Numbered from the stretch's first letter, positions 43,870 through 56,189 are shown. The stretch is DNA of 64,000 nt from Aedes albopictus (GCF_035046485.1 NC_085136.1:82415734-82479733), one strand, 5' to 3'. Notes: generated by a model from the letters alone, not told the origin. Made by a program: numbers and translations.

Positions 43870-45455
43870 AAAATTCCTGAATCTTAATGATCACATCATT
43901 TAGGCCCTCTCCACTAACTCATAAACAGTACATACAAGCCAAACGAGCATTCCTTCGGGAAAAACGCCCGCCGGAGCTTGTTGGTTTTTACCTAACAACC
44001 AACCACCCAAGCGCTAATAGCGCACCATAACGAAAAAAAAACTACATCATGCTTCTCAAACTGATACCCATTGCCGGATAATCGAACGTGACGTGATTGT
44101 TTCAGCAACACGCGTTCGTTCAAGTGCATTGTACACACGCCATTGTGGTTACCACCAGCACCATCATTCTGGCTGGTTCGGCAGAACATTGCATGCAGCA
44201 GTGATGATGATGATGATGACCGACCAAAGCGAAAAAAGCTTCAACCAGCTATGTACTGCAGTTGGGATGGCTCAAAGTAGGGCACGTTGAACCGTCCAAC
44301 CATCAGCCGTACTGGTGATGCACAGAGAGTAATAGGTTAGTTGAAGCGCGCGTACAGACAGCCATAGTAAGAACGAAAAAATGGTGAAACGAGATTGGGT
44401 GATGGTTGCATGTTTTGCCACTCTATAATTAAATCAGAATCAGAAGCTCTGAATTTTGAAGTGGGAGTTTTTTTGCGGTTCGCGTTCGTAAACAACCATT
44501 CACTTCTGTTCAAATAGTTTGTTTTTAATAGCAAAATCAACCACTTTATGGATTAAGGGAGTTGCTTTGTGAAGCTCCAATCAAATAATTTGTATTGAAT
44601 ATCACGGAATTTACAGAGATAACACGGGGTAATCGGTCAGTCCTACCTACCTCTACGAGACATCATGCGTCTCCATCACATTAACAAGGCTTGAAAGAAT
44701 TTCAGTTGTGGTTTTAACTTCTTTATTATACAATCTTATGACACGAAAAGAATATACATCCTGAAATCACAATTGAAAATTGTGGAAAAACAATCACGGT
44801 TTAGAAACACATTAAACTTCCATAGAGCAGTGATTGTTACATTTCAAACCGGTGGAAATCAACTTTGCCGCAGTGATCAAACCAACAGATGTCAAATCAT
44901 CATCGTCGGCGACGCCACCGCATCGCATAAGAGCTAGCAAGCAGACGTGCCAAAACTACTTAAAATTCCGATCAGGAGCAAACATCGCATTCGACAACTT
45001 GCCATCTTTCGTCGCATACCTAGGTATACCAAACCAACCTAACCTATTTGTTCGCAACCAATTGTAGCCAAATTCACATGGGGATCAAAGCTGCGCTAGA
45101 AAAAGGGACGACTTTGTTTGCGACCTCCCTCTACCAACTAGATATATCTTGCTTTCTGAGATCTGCACGTGACGTGACGTTCGATTATTGTTCCGCTGGA
45201 GAGGATATTCTAATTCGTGGCATCCACGGACTGCCTTCCACACTCCACAGAGGAGTGATGTGAAACGATGCGAATCGAAATGATGGTGTAAGATGCTGTC
45301 ACCGGGGATATCATTCTGAGGCAAGCAAATCGAATATAATGATGCTTCAAACGTCTCTCCTCCGACAAATGATCGCCCAGGTGGGAATGAATAACAAAAT
45401 TTTAATTTTCTTTAAAATAACATTGTAAAACAAAAGTAATAACTGGCACTTATAA
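43870..45455. other. Unassigned DNA, possibly host intergenic
   Basis: No transposon ends or protein domains recognised. A GAT microsatellite lies at 44201-44220. Several 60-80 codon frames lack motifs. Confidence 0.4.
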
Positions 45456-45459
45456 TCTT

Positions 45460-45560
45460 GCTTGGGCATAAAGTATCTTCGTGCCTGACATACGATATAC
45501 TTATGCGAAATGGCCATTGACAAAGAAAGCTCTCAGTTATTTATTGAAAAAAAAATATGA
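45460..45560 (+). mobile_element. 3' half of a degenerate Feilai-like SINE
   Basis: GCTTGGGCATAAAGTATCTT, GTGCCTGACATACGATATAC and AAGAAAGCTCTCAGTTATT match the body of the diverged copy at 31035-31300; the tRNA head is missing and an A-rich tail follows. Confidence 0.55.
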
Positions 45561-45734
45561 ACAAAAAAATACAATAATAGTATGGAAAGAACTCACCCAT
45601 TTGCATACATCCGAACATTCACCAGAAAATTCACAGCTGCATTCAAAATAAAACACTTCTAGATGTCCATAGCGACAGATCCTGCTAGTTCGCATAGTCT
45701 CAATCTCGTTAGTAATAGCTTGATCATTATGTTT

Positions 45735-45905
45735 CCTTTTTCAGGTTCTTGATGAAGCAGTATTTCGAATCGATTCGCTTCGACCGCTGATCCACAATCT
45801 CGTCGTCGCGTCCTCTTGCTGAATGCAGCTTTGATTGTCCTCGTATATGGAGATAGGAAGATCGACCCTTTTACCCAGATCCATGAGCAACTTACTCAAC
45901 CATTA
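45735..45905 (-). pseudogene. Ty1/copia RNase H fragment
   Basis: The minus strand reads LSKLLMDLGKRVDLPIS then IYEDNQSCIQ, and after one frameshift KRIDSKYCFIKNLKK. The order IYEDNQ(S/G)C(I/L)...KHIDxKYHFIR is the conserved C-terminal RNase H of copia-type Pol. Only about 55 codons survive; no LTRs were seen nearby. Confidence 0.72.
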
Positions 45906-46239
45906 TTGGAATCTATGACAAAAGGTAGAAGGACAAAAGTACTAAAGGACAATTCGATGGTTATATCATCTGAAGTAGCTCAAACATTAATTTGAGAGGC
46001 TTCAGTTTGATGGAATACCTAGGTAATACAGTTCATGGATAACTCAACATAGAATTGCATCTAACCCAACTCTACATGAGCAGAATTTGTCATGGGTTGG
46101 CATGATTGGCATGTGTCAGATGAGGAGTCTCCATTTGACCTTCTTTGCACTGTCGAGTGTTCCTTCGCAAACGTTGCGTATTCAGGCGTCCCTGCTCAAC
46201 ACACTAGGGAACCTGTACTAATTGGTTGTGATCACATTT

Positions 46240-46570
46240 TATGGATAACTCGCTTCCATTGCTACGTTTTATCCCGAAAGAATGCGTCCGTTGTATGAAG
46301 AAGGAATGCGTTCCAGATTTATCTGGTTACCTCGTTCATTCTGAAATGCTTGAAACGTATCACATCTGTGATGTTCGTCTGGCTAACATGCCTATTCATG
46401 TATACTCACATGCCTCCCAATTTGGGATATCCACAGTGATTCTTTTACACAAAGTTGTATACGTTTTCGAGGATTTTGCTTGGGTGATATCCTGAATATT
46501 GAGGATGCTTTCGATGAAGTGCCTATAAATGTCATATTTAAAGTCGCATGACGTCACAAGCTACCTCCAA
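46240..46570 (+). pseudogene. Jockey-group LINE reverse transcriptase relic
   Basis: Fragments in shifting frames: SFILKCLKRI, HASQFGISTVILLHKVVYVF (46400-46460) and IEDAFDEVPINVIF (46498-46540). They match the usual order PxSLxSxxLKxxER...HAYQ.GKSTVTALHKVV...FLDIEGAFDNVP of Jockey/LOA-type palm domains. The catalytic FADD part is absent. Confidence 0.55.
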
Positions 46571-46735
46571 TGAGCTATATGCTCTCTTTACGCTTATGTG
46601 TTTTACAGTGTTTTCAGGGCATCGATTAAACCCGTTGTAGTATTGGCTATTAGCTTGTGCGCTATGTTGCGCTTATGCGTTCATTCCCCCTTCTAGGCCA
46701 CTCCTTCCTTTTTCATCACCTTTCTCTTTCCTAAC

Positions 46736-46849
46736 CCTCGAGCAGTCGCGTCTTTGGCTACCTGTAGCACCACCGCGTTCACGTTGTGTACCACATGCGT
46801 GCATTTGTCATTGTGTGTGTACTCAGTACACGACGCGACCGCTCCCGGG
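46736..46849 (-). mobile_element. 114-bp piggyBac-like MITE with CTAA duplications
   Basis: CTAA on both sides (46732-46735, 46850-46853). Read from the right it is CCCGGGAGCGGTCGCGTCGT and carries GTGTACTGAGTACAC; the other end is CCCTCGAGCAGTCGCGTC. It aligns along its full length to the copy at 18595-18707. Confidence 0.82.
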
Positions 46850-46853
46850 CTAA

Positions 46854-47690
46854 TTCCCATCCCTTGTCCCATTCTCCCTCAGGTAAATGATGAAAAAGGC
46901 TGTCGGGTCCGTATGAAGTTGATCAGCCTAGATAGCTGTGTGGTATCGGTAGCGATTGTCTCAATTGACTAAGAATAGCACTACAGACCGCCTGTTCCGG
47001 TGGTAAGAGCCCATTCAACAGGTGACCCCTTATTCATGGTGTGATACGGCTTTATGCTTACCACCGTGCCTAGGAATGAACGGTTAGGGAGGTCTAGTAA
47101 AATCCTAACCGCCTTACGGAAGCTGAGTACTTGGGCGCCCTCCACAGTATGTTGCCCTTACTGCGCTAACCGGAGCAATGGTGCAGTTGACCTTCTGTTT
47201 CTCCGAGATAATCAGCTATCCTTCGTAAACCTCAACTGCGAGGCTTGATAAGGGTAGGATTATCAGTATGTTGTTTATTAGCTTTAATTATATGGCCATT
47301 GCATTATGCATTTAACACAGTGTCCTCTGAGTACCTTCGCCTCTGACGTTCTTCAATCAATACTGAATTGGTTTTTATCGCTGTTGTTATTTTCTTATGT
47401 TGTGATTGAAAGAGTATGATCATGTCTAATGGCTATGGTTATGACAGCTCAGAACAATCTTCACCATAAAAGAACAGCTACAGTCCAAGAACCTTACTTT
47501 CGTAGAAGGGATTTCTATCTAGGTGTCTTAGCTTTAATTAACATCTATATGGTTTCGCATTGTGCGTTTTACCCATGCCTCGAGCGACAATTAACTGGCT
47601 CTGATGATGATTCCCTGAAATACTTTTTCGATACTCACTTCTCCAGATGTGTGGATATTACATCTTCGTATGAACTTGAAAGACATCGAT
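46854..47690. other. Unassigned DNA, probably retroelement UTR
   Basis: No domain recognised. The composition and position next to the LINE relic suggest LINE untranslated sequence, but I cannot show it. Confidence 0.3.
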
Positions 47691-47697
47691 AGTACTT

Positions 47698-47830
47698 GAC
47701 TCGACTCGAGTCGAGTCGAGTCAAGTACAAGACACTGAAGAAGAACTTACAGCTGAGGTCGAAATACGTATCTGTCAAAGGATGCAAATTCTTAGTAAAA
47801 TTAGAAGGAACAGTACTTAACACGATTTCC
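47698..47830 (+). repeat. Interspersed repeat fragment (copy 2 of 2) with GACTCGAGTC palindrome
   Basis: 47698-47720 is a run of overlapping GACTC/GAGTC palindromes. 47722-47830 matches the complement of 38609-38699 (GAAATACGTATCTGTCAAAG core). Confidence 0.5.
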
Positions 47831-47889
47831 TTTTACTTATTTTTCGATTCCATATTGGAAGTCGCACGTATTTTCCTGTTTCTCTAATG

Positions 47890-48445
47890 TAGTGTTTTCC
47901 AATGGGATTTACCAAATGCTCAAAACCCGACATCTATTCTCGACAGTTCGTCAAGCAGCGATTAGGAAATTGAGTGTTTGTGGATGCCCCCATGCGGGAG
48001 ACTAGTCGCCACTTTTAAGGAATCTCGTAACAGAAGCGCAATTGAGATAACTTAATGTGATTTTCATACTAATGTTTTTGCCAACGACACGCCTTAACAG
48101 GTTGTTTCATTTGTATATCTTAACTGAGAATCCGACTATCGAACTTCGTATTATTTGATGTGTAATTATCCAGTTTTTACGCAACTGCGTTTCCGACTAT
48201 TTGGTAAACACTTGATTAAGTGTAACTGGCCTAAGAAGCCTGAATCTTCAGGATTTTCTTTTGTTCTGAACCCATTGTGGTAAGTAGCTATAGGCTTACT
48301 TTATGCTTTATGCGTTTTTTACAGTGCCCTTTTCAGGGCCCTGTTTGAGCCCGTTGTGATACGCTTATGCGATTATGTCGACCCTATTCCCTTATCTTCC
48401 TGATCCCTAACCCATCCCTTATTCCTTCCTTCCCTCTTCCTCAGA
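47890..48445. other. Unassigned DNA
   Basis: Nothing recognised apart from a pyrimidine-rich stretch at 48385-48445 before the LINE UTR-like fragment. Confidence 0.3.
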
Positions 48446-48449
48446 TAAA

Positions 48450-48795
48450 TGATGAATTAGCTCGTATTTATGGCGATGGCACAAATTTCCCAAATGGAGG
48501 AGAACGTGCCTCTGGAGCCGACATACTGATTCCTACTCCTTTAGCAGTGACAGTAGAAGCGACTTGAAAGTGCAGTACATGTGTAATAATTAATTTAGAG
48601 TTAAAGAAGTAGTTCGAAAGTGCAATGCAAATGTAATAGTTAGTTTAGAAATAAAGAAGTAACGAAGAATAATCATTTTTTTTAACTTCGAATGTGAAAT
48701 CCATCTGATTTTTATATGCATGGCGATGACACAAATGTCCCAAATGGAGGATGACGTGCCTCTGGAGCCGGCCTTCTGATACCTGATACCAGCTT
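48450..48795 (+). repeat. Two fragments of a LINE 3'-region-like repeat
   Basis: GGCGATGGCACAAATTTCCC...GGAGAACGTGCCTCTGGAGCC (48472-48523) and GGCGATGACACAAATGTCCC...GGATGACGTGCCTCTGGAGCC (48722-48772) are copies of one sequence. A third is at the left end of the retro-insertion 51732-52163. This family looks like LINE 3' sequence. Confidence 0.55.
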
Positions 48796-48839
48796 GGGCG
48801 CGGGTTTACTGATGCTGATAAGCAAAAATTTAGATTTTT

Positions 48840-49080
48840 TCACAGTGATGATATTAGCAAAGCCATGCCTGGATCTAATGACTAAGTTTTTTAAATTCGG
48901 AGTGGTCAGAAAGAACATATAAAAAAGCGTTTGCTGATAATGTCTTTCAAAGAATCATACATGATTTTTGATGAAAATTACAAACACGTTAAAATTGGAT
49001 TTAATTTATTCACATATATCAGACCTAAGCATCATATACTTCTGGATAGTACAGGCAAAAATTGCGACTATGACGCCGCT
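48840..49080 (+). pseudogene. Relic of a widespread repeat-encoded protein (KxGFxxFxxLRPKxCxL type)
   Basis: In shifting frames: DISKAMPGSNDYVFFKF then SFKESYMIFDENYKHVKIGF and NLFTYIRPKHHILLDSTG (48950-49060). The KIGFSKFxxLRPKxCxLxGSSGTHxVC arrangement occurs in many dispersed arthropod and cnidarian predicted proteins that look transposon-borne. I am not sure of the element class. Stops and shifts show it is dead. Confidence 0.35.
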
Positions 49081-49950
49081 GGCATTACATTGTTTCTCTT
49101 CATGGGCAAAGCGGGACACTTTATCTGACAGCATGGTCTACTGGATTTTTTTTTGTTACCCTCTGTGTGTTTTTGGGAGTCTTATGTTGTTCTACTTTAT
49201 TGGGGTCTTTCATAGCTTTTAGTTTGTAAATTTACATGAATCATAACACCATGCTGACGGAAGTTAGATTTAATTGCGATTCTGTTCAATAGTTTTGCAG
49301 CATATAAGAGGTTTTTTTGTATTCTATGCAATAAGTATCTCTACAATTACCCCACAATATATTTTGACAACTTCAGTAAATCTGGAAAGGAAAGCTGTTA
49401 CTTGTTGTGGAAGTATTCATAAAATACACTTTCTACAAAAAGATGAGAACCATGCCGTGTTCCAGTTAGAATGTAATGCCATGAATATAAAGAAACACAT
49501 TTCATAACTGGAGTGAAAAGATGAACATGAAATAAATGAACTTTATACCAATAAACTATCCTTTACCATGTGCGAACTTTTGCTCCCAGTATGGGGCTAA
49601 AGTTCGCAGTGGAGTGTACTTACTTTTTTTTAAGTTCTATTACTAAAACTACAGAAAGAACGTTAAAAAAATAGTACTGCGTTGTGAAGGTAACATTATA
49701 TGGACCCGTTTAACGAGGAAAAACAATTAGGGGATTCACTAAACAGCGTAAACTGATTAAACTGATTAAACATCGCAATCACCAAAACGATATTTGATTG
49801 TTTTATTCGCAATTTCATGAAACATTTCAATAATCAGATAATAATGGTTTACGCAGTTATTTAATCTGAATACCCTTAATATTTTTTCTTCTCGTTTAAT
49901 AGTTATTTAATGAAGACTGTTAGGAGAGAAATTTTACCCCGCATTACTCT
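49081..49950. other. Unassigned AT-rich DNA
   Basis: 49570-49612 contains GCGAACTTTTGCTCC and TGGGGCTAAAGTTCGC, distantly like the ends of the TA element at 20304-21212, with CCCGCATTACTCTAA at 49935 as a possible far end. This may be a decayed relative. Confidence 0.3.
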
Positions 49951-49959
49951 AAGTTGAGA

Positions 49960-51720
49960 GGTTCTCCAAACAAAAAATATGTAGGAATTTCCGGAAGAAT
50001 TTCTGGATTAACCTTAGAAAAGCGTCTAAGTAACTCTTGAAGAAAAAATCTTTGAGTGTAGTTTAAAAAAATCAGAAGAGGAATACCAGAAGGAATCTGA
50101 CATTTCGAACGAATCCTTAGAGATATGCAACTTTTCCACCAGATGATGGTAGTGTGATCTGGGCGATGGATTTCCTTGAAAATTGTTCAAGGTGTTACGT
50201 CTGTTTGTCTGTGTTTTAAAGGTTCAAATTTTCAAAAATTCTAGTAATTTTGAATAAAACGATATTGATGGTTCAATCGCTGCGAATTGATGTGTTGGTT
50301 ATCGGCGAAAAAATGATAAAAAATATGTTTTGCCAGATTGTCGTTTCGGTTAATTTTCTGGTGTTCCATCATCTTCTGCGGACTAATCTTCTAGTCGTCT
50401 TTTCAATATCGACTATTACTAATGGTGACTAATGATCGTCCAACAATGAAAAGACGACTAGAAGATTAGTCCGCCGAAAGTGGTTGAAGTTCAATAAAAT
50501 CGACCGAAACGACAATCGGGAAATTTTTATTTTTTTTTTTTCGCCGCAAATAAACGCTTTCCGAGAGAATTTATAATGTTTTTCGGATATTTGGAGAAAT
50601 TCTCAATCAAGGAACTTAAGAGAAATCCCGGAGAAAAATCGGAGAAGGAGTTTCAAGAGAGAACACATTTTAGAAGAATCCAGTGAAAGAACCTTTGTGA
50701 AAGGATTTTTTTTTTTGATATTTCGGAAGAATCTCCGGATAAATCCATGGAGAAATTTGTAAATGCTGACAATTTATAAATGTATGTCCACAGAGGAGCT
50801 TCTCGATGAGTTCTTGAAATAATTTCTGGAGAAATGTGTTTTTTTTTGTTGCGATTTGAACTACTAATACCATTACTATAATCTATTGCGGAACACGGCT
50901 GTGTAGTTTCATATTCGTTCAGCACGACGAGTCACCATTTAGGATTGGCGTCGTTTACTGATTATGCGAAGTGCCCCAATCTGGGATGATCCTTAAGATA
51001 AAATTAACCATAAAATTAGGATGTATGCAACTAAATTTCGAAAGGATTTAGAATACACTTGTTGAAATATAGAATGGACATCAGGAATGCTTAGATTATT
51101 CCTTAAAGACTTAAGTTAAAGTAATTATTGGTTGCATCCTAGGAGGAATCCTCGCAGCAGCTTTTAAAAGAATCCCAGTAGGATTTTTTGTATAGCAATT
51201 TTCGGATGAACATTCTAAACCTTGTCAAAAATAAAAATGAAAGTTTAATTCTGGAGGATTCTGCGGAAAAATTGTTTGACAAATTTCTGGGCGAATTCTC
51301 GGAAAAATGTCTAAAATGATTATTGATCCTCGAACTTTCAGGTGGATTCTTTGGAAACATCCTGGGTGAAATTAAACACTTTAATCCTCCTAAGATGTTA
51401 GGCTAGGCGCACCCCGATAGCGCAGTGTTTGTTCAGCGAGCCTTTCTGGGTCATATTGACCACAATCCTCCTAGGGTTTAAATAATAGCTTGAAGAATCC
51501 TTGGAGGAACGTCAGGAGGAAACTTTGTAGAAATTCTCGGGCGATTCCTCGAAGAAATTTTTGTAAGTATCATCTGGAAATATATGCTGCAATTTTAAAA
51601 GTTATATCAGGGTAAATCCTTATACTTTTTTTGAGAAATTCATTGATAAATTCTCGGAGAAACTCTTAAGCCAAAACATTGGGGAAAATCCAGGGCACAC
51701 TTTCTGAACATTTCCTCGAG
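49960..51720. repeat. Patchy GAATTCC-type degenerate repeats
   Basis: Patches at 49980-50130, 50575-50830, 51125-51365 and 51480-51720 (GGAATCCTTGGAGGAA and AAATTCTCGGGCGATTCC), separated by a MITE and unassigned DNA. Confidence 0.5.
50333..50520. mobile_element. 188-bp hairpin MITE
   Basis: Outer ends CCAGATTGTCGTTTCGGT and, inward from the right, CCCGATTGTCGTTTCGGT. An inner exact 28-bp inverted repeat (50378-50405 against 50447-50474, core CTAATCTTCTAGTCGTC) leaves a 41-bp centre. The middle of each arm is diverged. No target duplication was certain. Confidence 0.75.
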
Positions 51721-51731
51721 TTATGTTTACA

Positions 51732-52163
51732 GCACAACTTATGGCAAAAATTTCCCTAAATTGGGGAGAACGTGCCGCTGGAGCCAATCTACTGACGATG
51801 AAGGCCAATAGCCGAAGGATGACTGCAAAGTTTGGTGAGATCAATCTAATTTTACCCTTCATTGTTGTTGTATGACAACATTATACAGTTTTCATTTATA
51901 TTTTACCTATTGCGGGGTTTACACACGGGGGGGTAGCCTAAGGTAGTTAAATGACCTGATGACCGGACTTAAGTTCGTGGAGTAGCCAGTCTTTTGTCAT
52001 GAGATAGCAACTTTAAGTTGACTACCGAAGGGATTCAGCGATTTTAACTCACCCTGATACAACAAACCATCAGGTGGATCATTCTTTTCCGGAGTGACTC
52101 TGCAGCCATAGGTAATCCTTGCGCTGATGGTGGGTACACTTTTATCATCATCATCATCATCAT
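51732..52163 (+). mobile_element. 432-bp retro-insertion with 23-bp duplication and (TCA)n tail
   Basis: An exact 23-bp sequence starting CATTTCCTCGAG flanks both sides (51709-51731, 52164-52186). The left end carries the CCAAATGGGGGAGAACGTGCC-like LINE sequence also seen at 48.5 and 48.7 kb. The right end is a TCATCATCA tail. This is a 5'-truncated LINE copy or a composite with the 3' tail on the plus strand, inserted into a GAATTCC array. Confidence 0.8.
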
Positions 52164-52186
52164 CATTTCCTCGAGTTATGTTTACA

Positions 52187-52620
52187 ATAATGTCTGTAGA
52201 TTCTCTTTTACAATTCCAGGAAAAAAATTCAGATAAATTATAAATTGATTTCCAGATTAAAAAATATATAGCGAAGTTCTTGGGAGAATTCACTAAGGAA
52301 TTTGAAAAATGTGTCGCGAATCTCCTTTAGAGGAATCATTAAAAAAAATTCAAAAAAAGTTCTAGAAAAAAAAATTTTATAGGAATTCCTAGAGAAATCC
52401 AGTCAGGCATTCTTGGACAAATCTTCGGACGAATCTGGGAGAAATACCGAAACTTCCGAAGCAATTCTCGAAGAAAGTTTTCAAGGAGAGCTGTTAGGAA
52501 AAAACTCGATTAAGTTTAGGAAAAAGTCCTATGATATTTTCTAATTATTTTTCTAAAACTATGAGAATGCTCAATACAATTCCTATTAAGGATTTTTTTT
52601 CTAAGGAACTCAAAAAAATC
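52187..52620. repeat. Degenerate GAATTCC-type repeats
   Basis: Loose units such as GGAATTCCTAGAGAAATCC and GAATCTCCTTTAGAGG. Confidence 0.45.
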
Positions 52621-52821
52621 TTAAAAGAATATCTGCTAGAAGCTTTGTTGGGATTAAACAAGTATTTAAATGAAATGATAAAATTTACTGATCATTTACA
52701 AATAGAAATATAAATTATATCGAATACATTCTTCTACAGAACAATTTTGGAATGGTTTAATTTAGTTAATTACTGAAATTTGATTATTTTTTTTGCAAAA
52801 TGTCTGACGTATGAAGACATA

Positions 52822-52905
52822 AATTCAGTAACAAATTTTGAAAACGACGTATAATCAATGGTGTAGCATTGATTATACGTCGTTTTCAAAATTTGTTACT
52901 GAATT
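52822..52905. repeat. Perfect 39-bp hairpin with 6-bp loop
   Basis: 52822-52860 and 52867-52905 are exact complements (arm begins AATTCAGTAACAAATTTTGA, ends ATAATCAATG), separated by GTGTAG. The symmetry ends sharply on both outer sides. It is AT-rich and has no coding content. Confidence 0.95.
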
Positions 52906-53309
52906 AATGGTCTTGCATGCATTAACAATCGTTTCAATGTTTTCGTTGTAATTTGATAATAATTCATTCAAGAATCCAATACTTCAACATATACTCTCCG
53001 GACCCCTTATCGCAATCTCAATACTTAATAATTTTGAATATATATTCTAAAATTCTCGAGAAATTATAGGTATCATTGATTCGTCCCTTAATTAGAACTA
53101 CTCCATAAACTCAGCCAACATTAAAATCGCCTGTATTAATACCAGGCGCACCTAAATGAAGACTATTCCAAAATATGCTAGAACTACGACTACACGTTTA
53201 AACGAATATTCTGGAATGCTCAACTACGTTCTCTGTATATGGTAAAAGTACTCGAAGGAAATAGGCGGAATTAAAAGGTACAAATATAATTACACTCTTC
53301 GAAGTCTGA

Positions 53310-53372
53310 GGGGAACCAGCCAAGGGCCGGAAGCCTCATTAATAAAGCTAATAATAATGATAACTCATTCAA
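53310..53372 (+). mobile_element. Short retroelement 3' tail
   Basis: GCCAAGGGCCGGAAGCCTCA, then TTAATAAAGC and AATAATAATGATAA; same family as the 38-bp insertion at 4296-4333. No clear duplication was found. Confidence 0.5.
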
Positions 53373-55740
53373 AGAGGATATTCTGCTGAGAGGGTTCCAA
53401 AAGCTCATATTCATTGTTTATTATCAACTTTCATTCGGGCGGTCCTCTCGAAGAAAGGTAATTCTGTTTGCTGAGTTCTGACTGCAAAGTATCCCAGAGT
53501 CGTCGTGCCGCTGTCTGTCATCATCGCTCTCTGCCATCTAAAATCAAACATAATGAAAGTGTGTCTACGTGACAATGAGCCAGATGCCGAAGCGAATGTA
53601 AATTACAGTTTTATAGCGTTGCACGTCAGGATTCACGATCTGGAGTGTTTCGAGTCGCTGGCAGTCACAGTGGTATCGGGAGTTTCGTTTCTATGAAAGA
53701 GCCGTGGAAAGCATATTCTACATCGTTTGTAAGATTTGTTCCAACAGGTTTCAATCTGAGTCTGTGCAGGTCAACAGCAGTCGTGCTTTGTCTCATTGCA
53801 TGTTCCACGCGAAACGGGTTGCAATGATATGAGCTCCTCCATCTGCAGGCAACAGGTACTCATAGCGACTTTCAGATTAAGGGCCGTAAAATCCAAGTAA
53901 TTTAAATGCTCCACCGGTATATCCTCTACCTACGCCATCAGGCTCTTCTTCCCACTAAAAACGACGAGAGATAATCTGATGAAATATTTAAAACAATCCT
54001 CCTTTATTCGGAACCGGGGCAGATGGCTGTCGTTCTGCTGTTACGCCGCCAGTTCGTGCTCGTAAAATATAAGTTTCATCCGAGGGCACAGATGCAGAAT
54101 GCTCTTAAACTGTACAAGCTTTAAAATTTCATATAACGAAGCACTTTTGGAAACCCGCGGTGGTCGTTGGTCTCTGTACTTGACGGAAAATTTGATACAC
54201 GCTGTCACCGGCTGTCTCTGGCCATTCTTGCGCTGAAACTACGGTTGTGCAGTTGTACTTTAGCCCAAACAGGCGCAACAGGAAGCAGAAATTCATAATG
54301 CTCGGTCCCCGAACGGATATCATTGTCATTCTTTAGCTCGGAAAGGCTACATGTATCCATCCGTTTCGTATATCTAGCCGAATAGTGTGTCATTTCCGTA
54401 CCCCAGGCCATTCATCGTCCGGCACTCCCCATCGCGTTCACCTTATTATTCGGCAGCCAAGTAGGAAGCCAAAATCATCATCGTCGTCGTTGTCGACCAA
54501 GAGCCCGAGATGCACTTCTCCGGAAACGATCCGGCATGCACGTACTTTCGCTCAGCAACGGTCGGTCAGTCGGTTGCGGAGTGGTGGCCATAATATTTTA
54601 AATATTTAGTCCTCGCTCTACTCGTGCATATGAAGAACACTCAACTGGACGCTTTTGGAACAAGCGCGCTGTTTCACGTTTGGTCATAAGTCATGACCTT
54701 TCCGTAGTTGTGTGACGAGAATGTGCATTATTCAATACCCATGCCTAACCAGTTGAAAATGACTGTTGCTGTCGTAATTGAAGAAGCAAATTTACTGTTG
54801 CTTCGTAGAGTGCGATGACTCTGCCCATTACCTGATAATGATCAAACTACGCGATACGCCTCAGAACAATGTAATAACTTTGTGCGACTAATGTGAGAAA
54901 ATGTGATAGATTCCTACCAGAAGGGAGAGAAATCCTCATTTGGGCTTATCTATTCAACAAGACATGCACATAAGCTAAATATCAAAGCTTCCCGTCATTC
55001 CGCACTGGCGACCGAGGACACTTTCTAGCGCACATCCTGCCATCCGTTTCGTAGCGGCAGCAAAACTTTTCTCATTTTCACATCACCGGTTTTGGTTAGC
55101 GACGAGCGTTACACTCGCTTTATACACACACAACACATGTACTGGGTGCTACGTCGTACACCCAGATTTACTGCATTGTAAGGGGAATCTATTTGCGACT
55201 AGCTATGGAGATTCTCATTTCCTGCGCGGAACATCCGGCAACCACGGACCCACGGACTAGGAACGAAACAGCAATTTAATGGCCGTTCATCAACCTATGT
55301 GTCTCACAGTACTTGCACAGACTAACAGACGCAACACCCTTCAAAACGGCTTGGCACATGCATTTAACGATCAATTCAAATCCCATTCGACTTCCACGAT
55401 CTTTCCACCAGAGGCGCTAGTGATTGACCGCTTTAACGTTTGCCAGTGTACTCGTTTCTGAATGATGCAAACGAAGATTACAGGCGATTTGTGTAGTAGT
55501 GTGCGTGTTTGACAAACTTCAATTCGAAATCCATCATGGCTGACAGTGTCTCGCGCGGTTCTACCAACAGGTGGCAGTGCAGTGTGCTCATGAAAAAGAC
55601 ACCGGGCAAAATTTGTTGATGAATTTCCTCTAAGAACTACGTCTGTTTGTCTGTGGTACTGTCTATCAAGCTGTGGTGTCTGTTCACGCGGTCAACCAGA
55701 AATCCGGTAATATTGTCCTATACAAGTTATCTCGCCTTGG
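53373..55740. other. Unassigned DNA, possibly host intergenic
   Basis: About 2.4 kb without recognisable repeats or domains. It contains several short open frames (for example 54129-54329 minus) that I cannot assign, and a TCGTCGTCG tract near 54480. Confidence 0.4.
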
Positions 55741-56189
55741 CGTCCGTGAAGTCCAATATTAGCTAGGGCCTCCAGCAGGCCCTCATTAGTCTTCGTGAGT
55801 CAATGGCGATGGCCAGGCCAGACCACGAGCAACTCGTGGCACCTGTGACAGCCTCAGAACCAGTGATGTCAAAGGTACCGCAATCTACCCAGACGAAAGC
55901 CTTCGCTTTCGCGGGTGGCGATTGTTTAAAGCAGTTTTTGACAAGCATTCGCCTGATTGGCGAATTGTTAACCCAGGTCGCCTGGGTAGGCGATTGCTAA
56001 CCCAGAAAGCCGACAGTAATGTCGGTAAGTCGTGTTAAGTCCTCAGCAACCAAAAGTTAGGGCGGTTCAGGGGGAGGACCTCCTTTATCATAGTTGAGCA
56101 GAAGAGGAGAAAGAAGAAACCGTATGATGTGCAAGACCGTTGGGACATAAAACCTAGGAGACATAGGAGGGTAGGCACCAAGCGCGAGA

